Part shown: one piece after another, positions 1 to 6,727 of the stretch
Position numbering within the stretch: position 1 is the stretch's first letter
Layout of the letters: each line of letters begins with the position of its first letter
From: DASYRM01 sp036004405
GTDB taxonomy: Bacteria; Acidobacteriota; Vicinamibacteria; Vicinamibacterales; UBA2999
Assembly: GCA_036004405.1 (NCBI GenBank)
Contig: DASYRM010000180.1
Span: forward strand, 1-21,153
Direction: 5' to 3'
DNA length: 21,153 nucleotides
The notes under the pieces: model-generated
Told to the model about the DNA's origin: nothing
Database searches by the model: none
The model's input: only the letters and a program-made list of their open reading frames with translations
Made by a program: the position numbers and the translations under genes

Positions 1-1
1 T

Positions 2-337
2 GAAAAAGCGTATGGCCTCTTCCTCGAGACCGTGGCCACCCCACTTGTCCGTCAGGTGGCAAACGCGCTCAAAGTCGCTGGCATCGGCTTCACCGTCGGC
101 ACGCCCGGCGGCGGGCTCCGCCTGACGGCCGACCGTGGGCGTGACGACTTCATCGAGTTCGTGCTCGACTCCTCCGCTGACGTTCCGCTGGCCGCCGGGC
201 GCGTGTGCGTCAGCCGCGGGTCGCGGACCATCGACCAGACCATCCCCATCAAGCCAGGTACGGCCATCGAAGATCTGACCGACGAGGATCTGCTCGACTT
301 CATGATTCGCGCGCTCGAGCCCTGGCTCGAACGCTAG
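2..337 (+). CDS. Hypothetical protein, 5' end cut by window edge
   Basis: The frame is open from base 2 to the TAG at 335-337, so the start most likely lies outside the window. A GTG at 32 is the only plausible internal start and has no clear Shine-Dalgarno. The visible part (about 111 residues) is soluble and acidic at its end (EDLTDEDLLDFMIRALEPWL), with no signal peptide or membrane segment. The core (FTVGTPGGGLRLTADRGRDD) suggests a small alpha/beta protein, but I do not recognise the family. It converges on the usp gene, and the two stop codons abut with no spacer. The frame is probably real because it has the GC-rich codon pattern of the neighbours. Confidence 0.6.
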   Translation, partial: EKAYGLFLETVATPLVRQVANALKVAGIGFTVGTPGGGLRLTADRGRDDFIEFVLDSSADVPLAAGRVCVSRGSRTIDQTIPIKPGTAIEDLTDEDLLDFMIRALEPWLER

Positions 338-754
338 CTATTGAGCTTTGAGGAGCAGCACCGGCACTTTGACCATGTGCCGGACCTTGCTGACGGTGGT
401 GCCGCGGATCAGATCGTTCAGAAAGCGGTGGCCATGCGTGGACATCGCGAGCAGGTCGGCCTGGCGTTCCTCGACCAGCCGAATCAGCTCGTTGGCCGGA
501 TCGCCCATCGCCAGCTCGGTGGACACGCGCAGCCCCGGCAGGCTCGCCGCCAGACCTTCCAGATAGGCACGGTCGGCTCTGATTTCCTCGGACTCGCGCA
601 GCTGCAGGTCGTCGAAGTGCCGCGCCGCCCAGCCGTCGGCGACGTGCACGAGCAGGATTTCAGCGTTGGTCAGCGTGGCGAGCTGGCGCACGTGGTCGAG
701 GATGGTGCGGTCGGCGGCGGAGTTCTCGACGGCAACGAGGATGCGGCGATACAT
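338..754 (-). CDS. Universal stress protein (UspA family)
   Basis: This 138-residue protein has the size of a single-domain UspA protein. It opens with the family's first strand (MYRRILVAVENSAADRTILD) and ends with the nucleotide-binding segment STHGHRFLNDLIRGTT followed by VPVLLLK. The ATP-binding UspA motif G-2x-G-9x-G-S/T is seen here as S-2x-G-9x-G-T, so the first Gly is Ser and the rest is kept. ATP binding is therefore likely. It lies 12 nt downstream of the mntH stop on the same strand and is probably co-transcribed with it, which suggests a role in metal or oxidative stress. Cytoplasmic; partner and ligand unknown. Confidence 0.92.
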   Translation of the reverse strand: MYRRILVAVENSAADRTILDHVRQLATLTNAEILLVHVADGWAARHFDDLQLRESEEIRADRAYLEGLAASLPGLRVSTELAMGDPANELIRLVEERQADLLAMSTHGHRFLNDLIRGTTVSKVRHMVKVPVLLLKAQ

Positions 755-766
755 GGCGCGCGCGGC

Positions 767-2113
767 TCAGCCCGTGAATATTTGGTACAGCATCCAGACG
801 TTCAGCGCCGCAATGATAACCGCGACGACCCAGGCCAGGACTCGCATCCAGACCGGCGCCACGAACGCCCCCATCTTGCTGCGGTTGCCGGTGAAGCTCA
901 CGAGTGGAAACACCGCAAACGGCAGCTGCAGGCTCAGGATCACCTGGCTCAGGATGAGCAGCGAGCCGGCCCCGCGCTCGCCGTAGAAGATCACGACAAT
1001 GACCGCCGGCACGATGGCCACCAGGCGCGTAATCAGGCGCCGCAGCCACGGCCGCAGCCGGATGTTGACGAACCCCTCCATCACGATCTGGCCGGCCAGC
1101 GTGCCGGTGAGCGTGGCGTTCTGGCCGGCGAAGAGCAGCGCGACGGCAAACAGCGTGCTCGCGGCGCCGGCGCCCAGGAGCGGCGACAGCAGCTTGTAGG
1201 CGTCGGAGATGTCGGCCACCTCTTCGTAGCCGGTGCCGTTGAAGACGGCCGCCGCCACGATGAGGATGGCGGCGTTGATGAACAGCGCCGACATCAGCGC
1301 GATGGACGAATCGATCGACGCGAAGCGAATGGCTTCGAGCTTGCTCGGCTGCGTGTCGAGATACTTCCGCGTCTGCACGATCGACGAGTGCAGATACAGG
1401 TTGTGCGGCATGACCGTGGCGCCCAGGATGCCGACGGCGATGTAGAGCATTGCGGGATCGCGCAGGATCTGCGGGCTGGGCACGAAGCCCGCCGCCACGG
1501 CGCCCAGCGCCGGCTTCGACAGCCACAACTCCACCGCAAAGCACGCGGCGATGCCGACGATGAGGCCGACGACGAGCGCTTCGACGTAGCGGAAGCCTTT
1601 GTTCTGCACGTAGAGGACCACGAGCACGTCGAGGGCCGTCAGGCATACGCCCCAGATGAGCGGAAGGCCGAAGAGCAGGTTCAGCGCGATGGCGGCGCCA
1701 ATCACCTCGGCAAGATCGCAGGCCGCGATGGCGATCTCGCACAGCACCCACAGCACGAGGGTGGTGGGCCTGGAGTAGCTGTCGCGACAGGCTTGCGCCA
1801 GATCACGGCCGCTGCCGATGCCCAGGCGCACCGCGAGCGCCTGCAGCAGGATGGCCATGAGATTGGAGATGAGGATGACGCTGAGGAGCGTGTAGCCGTA
1901 GCGCGCGCCGCCGGCGAGGTCCGTGGCCCAGTTGCCCGGGTCCATGTAGCCGACCGCCACCAGGTAGCCGGGGCCGGCAAACGCCAGGAGCTTGCGCCAG
2001 AACCCGGCATCGTGCGGGACTGCGACCGAACCGTGGACCTCCCGAAGGCTGCGGGCGTTCGGCGCACTGCGCCAGCCAGGCTGCTGGTTGGAAACCTCTG
2101 ACTCCAACGACAT
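767..2113 (-). CDS. mntH: NRAMP divalent metal transporter MntH
   Basis: This 448-residue, very hydrophobic protein belongs to the NRAMP family of proton-coupled Mn2+/Fe2+ importers of the inner membrane. The TM1 metal-binding motif D58-P-G-N61 is intact, as is the TM6 motif M235-P-H237-N. The consensus transport signature GQNATLTGTLAGQ is also present. About eleven hydrophobic segments are visible, as expected. The ATG at 2113 is the first in-frame start and sits just downstream of a strong TATAAT box, leaving a leader of only about 8 nt and no Shine-Dalgarno, so the mRNA may be nearly leaderless. The divergent neighbour starts with an MntR/DtxR-type repressor, the usual regulator of mntH. 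Downstream usp follows after 12 nt. The first ~35 residues are a polar cytoplasmic extension. Confidence 0.96.
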   Translation of the reverse strand: MSLESEVSNQQPGWRSAPNARSLREVHGSVAVPHDAGFWRKLLAFAGPGYLVAVGYMDPGNWATDLAGGARYGYTLLSVILISNLMAILLQALAVRLGIGSGRDLAQACRDSYSRPTTLVLWVLCEIAIAACDLAEVIGAAIALNLLFGLPLIWGVCLTALDVLVVLYVQNKGFRYVEALVVGLIVGIAACFAVELWLSKPALGAVAAGFVPSPQILRDPAMLYIAVGILGATVMPHNLYLHSSIVQTRKYLDTQPSKLEAIRFASIDSSIALMSALFINAAILIVAAAVFNGTGYEEVADISDAYKLLSPLLGAGAASTLFAVALLFAGQNATLTGTLAGQIVMEGFVNIRLRPWLRRLITRLVAIVPAVIVVIFYGERGAGSLLILSQVILSLQLPFAVFPLVSFTGNRSKMGAFVAPVWMRVLAWVVAVIIAALNVWMLYQIFTG

Positions 2114-2129
2114 TTTGAATGGTCAAAAT
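2112..2129. promoter_or_regulatory. Perfect inverted repeat, candidate MntR/DtxR operator
   Basis: Arms ATTTTGA (2112-2118) and TCAAAAT (2123-2129) are perfect reverse complements around a 4-nt spacer. The element lies between the mntH -10 box and start codon, overlaps both by one or two bases, and sits in a sharply AT-rich patch of an otherwise GC-rich window. A bound repressor here would block mntH transcription. The adjacent regulator gene makes it the natural candidate ligand. Related GTCAAAA and GTCAAG words recur at 2144-2156. The assignment is inference from position and symmetry. Confidence 0.6.
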
Positions 2130-2155
2130 TATATTGTTCTGGCGTCAAAAGTCAA
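2128..2155 (-). promoter_or_regulatory. Sigma-70-type promoter of mntH
   Basis: Read on the minus strand, TTGACT (2155-2150) and TATAAT (2133-2128) are separated by 16 nt, close to the housekeeping consensus. Transcription would start near 2121, about 8 nt before the mntH ATG. On the plus strand TATATT at 2130-2135 could be the -10 of the divergent regulator gene, but no good -35 accompanies it. Confidence 0.7.
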
Positions 2156-2171
2156 GTTACACTCCACTCAA

Positions 2172-3962
2172 ATGCTCCCTTCGAGCACGGTCGAGAACTA
2201 CCTCAAGGCGATTTATCAGGGCGCGAGCATGTTGACGCCGCCCCAGCGGCTGCTGCCGATGGGCCAGCTCGCCTCCGCGCTTGGCGTCGTGCCCGGCACC
2301 GCCACCACGATGGTCAAGGCGCTCGCCGAATCGGGCCTCGTCGAGTACGAGCCGTATTCCGGCGTGGCCCTCACACCGGCGGGCCACAAGCTCGCGGCGC
2401 TGGTGCTGCGCCGCCATCGGCTCGTCGAGCTGTTCCTCGTGCGCGTGATGGGCTACGCCTGGGACGAGGTGCACGACGAGGCCGAACAGCTCGAACACGT
2501 CGTGTCGGATCGGCTGATCGACCGCATGGACGAGATGCTCGGGCGTCCCGAGGTCGATCCGCACGGCGACCCGATTCCCAACGCGGACGGGCAGGTGAAG
2601 CCGCAGGAGTCGCAGACGCTGATGACGTGCCCGATCGGCGCGCCGGTCAGGGTGACGCGCGTGGTGGATCAGGACAAGGCCTTCCTGCGCTTTGTCGATC
2701 GCCACCATCTCAAGCCCGGCGCCGCCATTCAGGTGGAGGAGCGCGATGCCTCGGCCGACAGCGTGCGCGTCCGCGCCGAAGGCGACCGGCTGATCACGAT
2801 TGGAACGCGTGCCGCGTCGAAGCTGCTGGTACAGGTGGCGCTCACCGCGCTGCTCCTGCTTCTCGCGGGCCTGCCCGCGCTGGCCCAGGACGGTGCGGAG
2901 CAGTCTGCCCAGACGCGCGGCCCGCGCACCAGTCTCTCGGGCTACATGGACTTCCACTACAACAAGCCCCAGTTTGGCGACGGCTCGCTGGACTTCCATC
3001 GCTTCGTGCTGCTGGTCACCCACTCGTTCAGCGATCGCATCCGCTTCGTGAGCGAGATCGAGATCGAGCACGCGCTCGTGGAGGGCGGCGAAGAGAAGGG
3101 CGAGCTCGAGCTCGAGCAGGCCTACGTTGACTTCGTGCTGTCGCGCGGCTTCAACGTGCGCGCCGGCATGGTGCTGATGCCGGTGGGCATCATCAACGAG
3201 CGTCACGAGCCGCCGGTCTACTACGGCGTCGAGCGGCCGTTCGTGGACACGGTGATCGTTCCCACCACGTGGTTCGAAACCGGCGTCGGCGTCTACGGTG
3301 AGGTCGGCCGCGGCTGGCGCTATCGCGGCTTCGTCACCGCGCCCCTCAACGCCGCCGAGTTCAGCGCCGAGGATGGCCTGCGAGAAGGGGTGCAGCACGG
3401 GTCGGAGGCCAACGCGGGTCGCGTGGCCACGACGGGCCGCGTGGAATACGTCGGCGTGCGTGGGCTGACACTTGGCGTCAGCGGCTGGTCGGGACGGTCG
3501 GGCTTCGAGTTCCGCCCACGGTTCGACGTGCCGGTGAAACTCGCCGAAGCCGACGCGCGCTTCAGCCGCAACCGGTTCGAAGGACGGCTGCAGTTCGCAC
3601 AGGTGTGGATCGACAACGCCGACCTGCTGAACGATGCGCTCACCCGCCGCGTCGGCGTGGACCCGAACATCGGCCGCGTGCTGCGCGGCATGTACGCCGA
3701 GGGCGGCTACCGGTTCATCGAGGGGGCGCGATTCGGCGACGTCGGCGCTTTCGCACGCTACGAGAACTTCGACACCCAGCACCGGATGGCGCCGGGTGGC
3801 ATCCGCCTGCCGCAGTTCGACCGCGATGCCTGGGTGTTCGGCGCCACCTACTGGCCCGACGCCGACATCGCGATCAAGGCCGACTACTCGCTGGTCCGCA
3901 ACCGGAGCGCCGTGATCCGGGCGCCCAACTCCTTCAACCTCGGCCTCGGATGGTGGTTCTGA
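2172..3962 (+). CDS. DtxR/MntR-type metal regulator fused in frame to an outer-membrane porin
   Basis: A single 596-codon frame. Residues 1-221 are a complete DtxR-family repressor: a winged helix (about 5-72), a dimerisation/metal domain with H82, E86, H101 and E105-x-x-E108-H109, then an SH3/FeoA-like tail ending GTRAASKLLVQ. Glu105 stands where DtxR has Cys102 and MntR has Glu99, which favours manganese-type selectivity. Asn9 replaces the Asp8/Met10 ligand. Residues 222-238 (VALTALLLLLAGLPALA, then QDG) are a Sec signal peptide core with an ALA cleavage site. Residues 240-596 are a beta-barrel porin resembling the OprO/OprP phosphate-selective group, ending GLGWWF with the terminal aromatic used by BAM. 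No stop lies between the halves. ATG 2172 was chosen because the regulator homology starts there; the frame is open further upstream. The CuA gene follows with a 1-nt overlap. Confidence 0.85.
   Translation: MLPSSTVENYLKAIYQGASMLTPPQRLLPMGQLASALGVVPGTATTMVKALAESGLVEYEPYSGVALTPAGHKLAALVLRRHRLVELFLVRVMGYAWDEVHDEAEQLEHVVSDRLIDRMDEMLGRPEVDPHGDPIPNADGQVKPQESQTLMTCPIGAPVRVTRVVDQDKAFLRFVDRHHLKPGAAIQVEERDASADSVRVRAEGDRLITIGTRAASKLLVQVALTALLLLLAGLPALAQDGAEQSAQTRGPRTSLSGYMDFHYNKPQFGDGSLDFHRFVLLVTHSFSDRIRFVSEIEIEHALVEGGEEKGELELEQAYVDFVLSRGFNVRAGMVLMPVGIINERHEPPVYYGVERPFVDTVIVPTTWFETGVGVYGEVGRGWRYRGFVTAPLNAAEFSAEDGLREGVQHGSEANAGRVATTGRVEYVGVRGLTLGVSGWSGRSGFEFRPRFDVPVKLAEADARFSRNRFEGRLQFAQVWIDNADLLNDALTRRVGVDPNIGRVLRGMYAEGGYRFIEGARFGDVGAFARYENFDTQHRMAPGGIRLPQFDRDAWVFGATYWPDADIAIKADYSLVRNRSAVIRAPNSFNLGLGWWF
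2835..3962 (+). other. Porin moiety of the fused ORF, possible separate translation unit
   Basis: If the porin is made separately, the candidate in-frame starts are GTG 2835 or CTG 2823/2826, none with a convincing Shine-Dalgarno. A start at GTG 2835 would leave a signal peptide without a positive n-region. The positive residues (R..K) come from the regulator tail TRAASK. This makes read-through from the regulator, or a post-translational split at the ALA-Q site, at least as plausible as independent initiation. The mature barrel has alternating hydrophobic strands such as RFVLLVTHSFSDRIRFVSEI and repeated aromatic girdle residues. Confidence 0.5.
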
Positions 3963-4339
3963 TGCCTCGCCTGCGCGCCTCCCTGCTCATCGCCGTGGCC
4001 GCGACCGTCACCGCTGGGGTCGTCTCGCTGGCGCGCGGCGCCCAACCCTCTGACACGCCGCGACAGGTCATCGAGATCACCGCTGAGCGCTTCACCTTCA
4101 CTCCGTCGGAGATCAAGACCAAGGCCGGCACCACGCTGGAGATCCGTCTGCGCAGCGACGACACCGCGCACGGCTTCCACATCGTGGGCACCGACGTGGA
4201 CCTCGAGCTGCCCAAGCGCGGCAAAGGGGTGGCCACGGTGACCTTCACGCCCAAGGCGGGCCGCTACACCTTCGAGTGCTCGCAGCTGTGCGGGGCGGGG
4301 CACGAGTTCATGCGCGGCGTGATCGTCGCGAGCGAGTAG
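3962..4339 (+). CDS. Secreted CuA-type cupredoxin (CoxII-like copper domain)
   Basis: This 125-residue protein starts at an ATG that overlaps the porin stop codon (TGATG), so translation is probably coupled. Residues 1-27 form a signal peptide or anchor (LLIAVAATVTAGVVSLARGA). The rest is one cupredoxin domain. The ligand loop C106-S-Q-L-C110-G-A-G-H114-E-F-M117 matches the binuclear CuA loop of cytochrome oxidase subunit II (C-x3-C-x3-H-x2-M), and the N-terminal ligand is H70 or H73 (HGFH). Unlike CoxII it has no two-helix membrane hairpin, and no oxidase subunit I gene is nearby. It is therefore a stand-alone periplasmic electron carrier or copper protein, probably a partner of the di-heme cytochrome encoded 2 nt downstream. 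Confidence 0.9.
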   Translation: MPRLRASLLIAVAATVTAGVVSLARGAQPSDTPRQVIEITAERFTFTPSEIKTKAGTTLEIRLRSDDTAHGFHIVGTDVDLELPKRGKGVATVTFTPKAGRYTFECSQLCGAGHEFMRGVIVASE

Positions 4340-4341
4340 GT

Positions 4342-5550
4342 ATGCATAGCTTTCGTAGGGGCAGGTCTCTAGACCTGCCCGCGGTGGCCGCGGTCGCACT
4401 GCTGGTTCTCGCGGGAGGCGTGATCCTGACCGCTCAGCTCCGGGGGCAGGCGCCCGGCGAAGCGCTTCCCGGCGTGACGCCCGCCGAGTTCGAGGAGTTC
4501 CGGCTCGGTCTCGACGACTTTCTCGAAGTCGAAACGGCGGAGGAAGGGCTCGGGCCCGCCTTCAACGCCACGAGCTGCGCCGCCTGCCACAACGTGCCCG
4601 CCATCGGCGGCGCCGGGACCATCGCGGAAATCCGCGCGGGACGCCGCGCCGCCAACGGCCGGTTCCAGACCCTCGACGCCACCGGCGAAACGCTCTTTCA
4701 CCTGTTCTCGATTCCCACCCACGGCTGCCAGGCCATCGTGCCGCCCGAGGCCGACGTCTTCGCCCGCCGGGTGCCGATTCCGCTCTTCGGCGCCGGCCTG
4801 GTCGAGGCGATCCCCGACGACATCATCGAGGCGCTCGAGGACCCGTCCGACCGGGACCGCGACGGCGTGTCGGGCCGCGCGGCCCGCATCGTGGACGCGG
4901 CCACCGGCGAGCGGCGGATCGGACGCTTCGGCTGGAAGGGGCAGCACGCGACGCTGCTCGCGTTCAGCGCCGACGCCTACCGCAACGAGATGGGCATCAC
5001 CAACGACATCTTCTCTGCCGAGGTCGCCTACGGCGTGACCGCCGAGCGGATGCGCGCCTGCGACCGGATCGGCGATCCCGAGGACATTCGGGACCCGCGC
5101 ACGCGCCGGCGCGGCATCGACAACTTCACCAGCTTCATGCGCTTCCTCGGTCCGGTGACGCGCGAGGGATCGAGCGAGGTGACCCGGGTCGGCGAACAGG
5201 TGTTCGCGGCCATCGGCTGCGCGGCGTGCCACCGTCCCGCGATGACAACCGGGCCGAACAGCAATCCGCTCTTCGACCGCAAGCCGGTGCCGCTCTTTTC
5301 CGATCTGCTGCTCCACGATGTCGCCACCGGTGACGGCATCGTCCAGGGTCCGGCGGACGCCGATGAAATCCGGACGCCGGCCCTGTGGGGGCTGCGCCTG
5401 CGGCGGCCGCTGCTGCACGACGGCTCGGCGGCCACGCCGGAGGAGGCGGTGCGCCGGCACGGCGGCGAGGCGGAGCTCGCGCGGCGCGGCTTCGAGCAGC
5501 TGCCGGATGCCGACCGCGCGTCGCTGCTGGCGTTTCTCAGATCGCTCTGA
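4342..5550 (+). CDS. Di-heme c-type cytochrome, COG3488/DUF1111 (DHOR) family
   Basis: A 402-residue exported protein with a single N-terminal hydrophobic segment (residues 15-31) and two heme c motifs, C79-A-A-C82-H83 and C293-A-A-C296-H297. Family hallmarks are visible: FGWKGQHATLLAFSADAYRNEMGIT (about 196-220), RTPALWGLRLRRPLLHDG and the EEAVRRHGGEA segment. This family is annotated as a predicted thiol oxidoreductase or di-heme peroxidase, and members often sit in iron-uptake loci beside imelysin proteins. Here it follows a metal regulator, a porin and a CuA protein, 2 nt after the CuA stop. ATG 4342 gives a basic n-region (MHSFRRGRS) that is encoded by an intergenic-type palindrome (4359-4380). 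GTG 4384 is an alternative start but lacks an n-region. Confidence 0.9.
   Translation: MHSFRRGRSLDLPAVAAVALLVLAGGVILTAQLRGQAPGEALPGVTPAEFEEFRLGLDDFLEVETAEEGLGPAFNATSCAACHNVPAIGGAGTIAEIRAGRRAANGRFQTLDATGETLFHLFSIPTHGCQAIVPPEADVFARRVPIPLFGAGLVEAIPDDIIEALEDPSDRDRDGVSGRAARIVDAATGERRIGRFGWKGQHATLLAFSADAYRNEMGITNDIFSAEVAYGVTAERMRACDRIGDPEDIRDPRTRRRGIDNFTSFMRFLGPVTREGSSEVTRVGEQVFAAIGCAACHRPAMTTGPNSNPLFDRKPVPLFSDLLLHDVATGDGIVQGPADADEIRTPALWGLRLRRPLLHDGSAATPEEAVRRHGGEAELARRGFEQLPDADRASLLAFLRSL
4354..4380 (-). repeat. Dispersed palindrome, copy inside the start of the di-heme cytochrome gene
   Basis: Arms GGGCAGGTCT (4359-4368) and AGACCTGCCC (4371-4380) pair perfectly over a 2-nt centre. They are preceded by CGTAG, the reverse form of the CTACG flank seen on the copies near 5559, 8897 and 15966. 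It is read as codons for the signal-peptide n-region of the cytochrome. Confidence 0.75.
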
Positions 5551-5558
5551 CGATGGAC

Positions 5559-5636
5559 GGGCCGCCTGAAGGCGGCCCCTACGTACGAATGAGGGCGGCC
5601 CCCACGGACGTGGGCCCGGGTCTTTTAGACCCGGGC
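5559..5636. repeat. Composite of three palindromes between convergent genes, probable bidirectional terminator
   Basis: Three hairpins stand in series. The first is GGGCCGCCT/AGGCGGCCC (5559-5578), followed by CTACGTACG. The second is CCCACG/CGTGGG around GA (5601-5614). The third is GCCCGGGTCT/AGACCCGGGC around TTT (5614-5636). They lie between the convergent di-heme cytochrome and gph genes, where a bidirectional terminator would be expected. The third hairpin contains the gph stop codon in its loop. The same first hairpin recurs exactly at 14271-14290, and the third recurs at 13167-13189 with a compensating base-pair change. Confidence 0.75.
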
Positions 5637-6314
5637 GACGAATGATTCGATCTCGCGCACGAGCGTCGCGACGTCCCTGACGATCGTCTCGCCCTCGATG
5701 GGCGCCTTGTCCACGCTCTCGAAGCCGTAGCCGAACGACACCAGGCAGCAGCGGACGCCGGCCCGCCGCGCGGTATCGAGATCGACCTTCGAATCCCCCA
5801 CCATCAGCGTCTCCGCCGCCGTGACTCCCGCGCCCGCCATCATGGCCAGCAGCGCCTCCGGCGCCGGCTTGCGACCACGCGGGTTGTCGCCGCCCACCAC
5901 CTCGTCGAAGAGCGGCGCCCAGCCCAGCGACTCGACGATGCGGGCGGTGTGGTGCAGCGGCTTGTTGGTCAGCATCGTGACGCGGGCGCCGCGTCGCGCC
6001 GCCTCGATCGCCTGCTCGACGCCGGGATACGGGCGCGTGTGATTGAGCAGGCGCGTGTCGTAGATCTGCAGAAAGCGCGGCAGGGCGTCGCCGGGATCCA
6101 CGAGCCGCGTGGCGGCCAGCGCCCGCTCCACCAGCACGCGCGCACCGTCACCCACCATGCGCCCTACCGCCTCCTCGGGCAACGGCGCGCCGCCGAGCTC
6201 GGCGATCAGCTGATTGGCCGAGTCCGCCAGGTCGCGGCGCGAGTCGATGAGGGTGCCGTCGAGATCGAAGGCGATCAGGCGCTGTAAGTGGCCCACGAGT
6301 CCGGCGTTTCCCAC
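5625..6314 (-). CDS. gph: HAD-family hydrolase, phosphoglycolate phosphatase-like
   Basis: A 229-residue HAD phosphatase. Motif I is D17-L-D19-G-T21 with Asp17 as nucleophile. Motif II is T116-N117-K118, motif III is K149-P150, and motif IV is GD174-S-K-V-D178. The cap lies between motifs I and II, as in the Gph/PGP subfamily that dephosphorylates 2-phosphoglycolate. The substrate cannot be fixed from sequence, and pyrophosphatase PpaX or other Gph-like activities are possible. GTG 6314 is the widest start and overlaps queD by 40 nt; GTG 6296 gives a more typical N-terminus (VGHLQRLIAFDLDGT) and a smaller overlap. The gene is probably co-transcribed with queD. Its last codons and TAA fall inside a hairpin of the dispersed palindrome family. 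Confidence 0.88.
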   Translation of the reverse strand: MGNAGLVGHLQRLIAFDLDGTLIDSRRDLADSANQLIAELGGAPLPEEAVGRMVGDGARVLVERALAATRLVDPGDALPRFLQIYDTRLLNHTRPYPGVEQAIEAARRGARVTMLTNKPLHHTARIVESLGWAPLFDEVVGGDNPRGRKPAPEALLAMMAGAGVTAAETLMVGDSKVDLDTARRAGVRCCLVSFGYGFESVDKAPIEGETIVRDVATLVREIESFVARV

Positions 6315-6676
6315 ACGGTGACTTTCGCGACCGGGAGCCCCTGCTCGCGCGCGACGTCGAAGATGAGGCGGGCAATCCGCTCGGCGGTCGGATTGCTATC
6401 GAGCTTGTACACGGGCTCGCCCAGCCCCTCGAGGAGGGGCGTCAGCGGATCGTCGGCGCGCAGGATCATTCTGTGATCGAGCTCGCGATCGACCCACGTC
6501 TTGATGGCGCGCTTGATGTCGCCGAAGTCCATCACCATGTTGCGGCCATCCAGCGCCGCCGATTGAATCTCGAGCTCCGCCACGGCGTTGTGGCCGTGCG
6601 GGTGCGCGCACATCCCGTCGTAGTCGAGCAGGCGGTGCCCGTAGCAGAACTCGATACGCTTGGTGACGGAGTACAT
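6275..6676 (-). CDS. queD: 6-carboxytetrahydropterin synthase QueD
   Basis: This 133-residue protein has the full QueD/PTPS signature. Zinc ligands are H14, H27 and H29, the catalytic cysteine C23 sits in the diagnostic C-x3-HGH motif (CAHPHGH), and D67-H68 and E123 (VWET) are at the expected places. QueD turns 7,8-dihydroneopterin triphosphate into 6-carboxytetrahydropterin, the second step towards preQ0 and queuosine. ATG 6676 (MYSVTKRIEFCYGHRL) is clear from the homology start, although the frame is open upstream. The divergent queC gene 51 bp away encodes a later enzyme of the same pathway; queE and folE are not in the window. Confidence 0.93.
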   Translation of the reverse strand: MYSVTKRIEFCYGHRLLDYDGMCAHPHGHNAVAELEIQSAALDGRNMVMDFGDIKRAIKTWVDRELDHRMILRADDPLTPLLEGLGEPVYKLDSNPTAERIARLIFDVAREQGLPVAKVTVWETPDSWATYSA

Positions 6677-6696
6677 GGGAGTAATGTTACCCTCCA

Positions 6697-6724
6697 GGCT
6701 TCGGGCTTCGGGCCTCGGCTTCAG
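6697..6724. repeat. Heptamer tandem repeat in the queD-queC gap
   Basis: Units GGCTTCG (6697-6703), GGCTTCG (6704-6710), GGCCTCG (6711-6717) and a partial GCTTCAG fill most of the 51-bp divergent gap. The run ends four bases before the queC TTG start. Confidence 0.6.
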
Positions 6725-6727
6725 GAC

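Noticed and set aside
341..2101. 586-codon plus-strand open frame
   Set aside because: It is antisense to usp and mntH, with His/Gln/Arg/Asp-rich low-complexity content typical of a shadow frame.
2157..3782. 541-codon minus-strand open frame
   Set aside because: Antisense to the regulator-porin ORF, which has clear domain motifs in its own frame.
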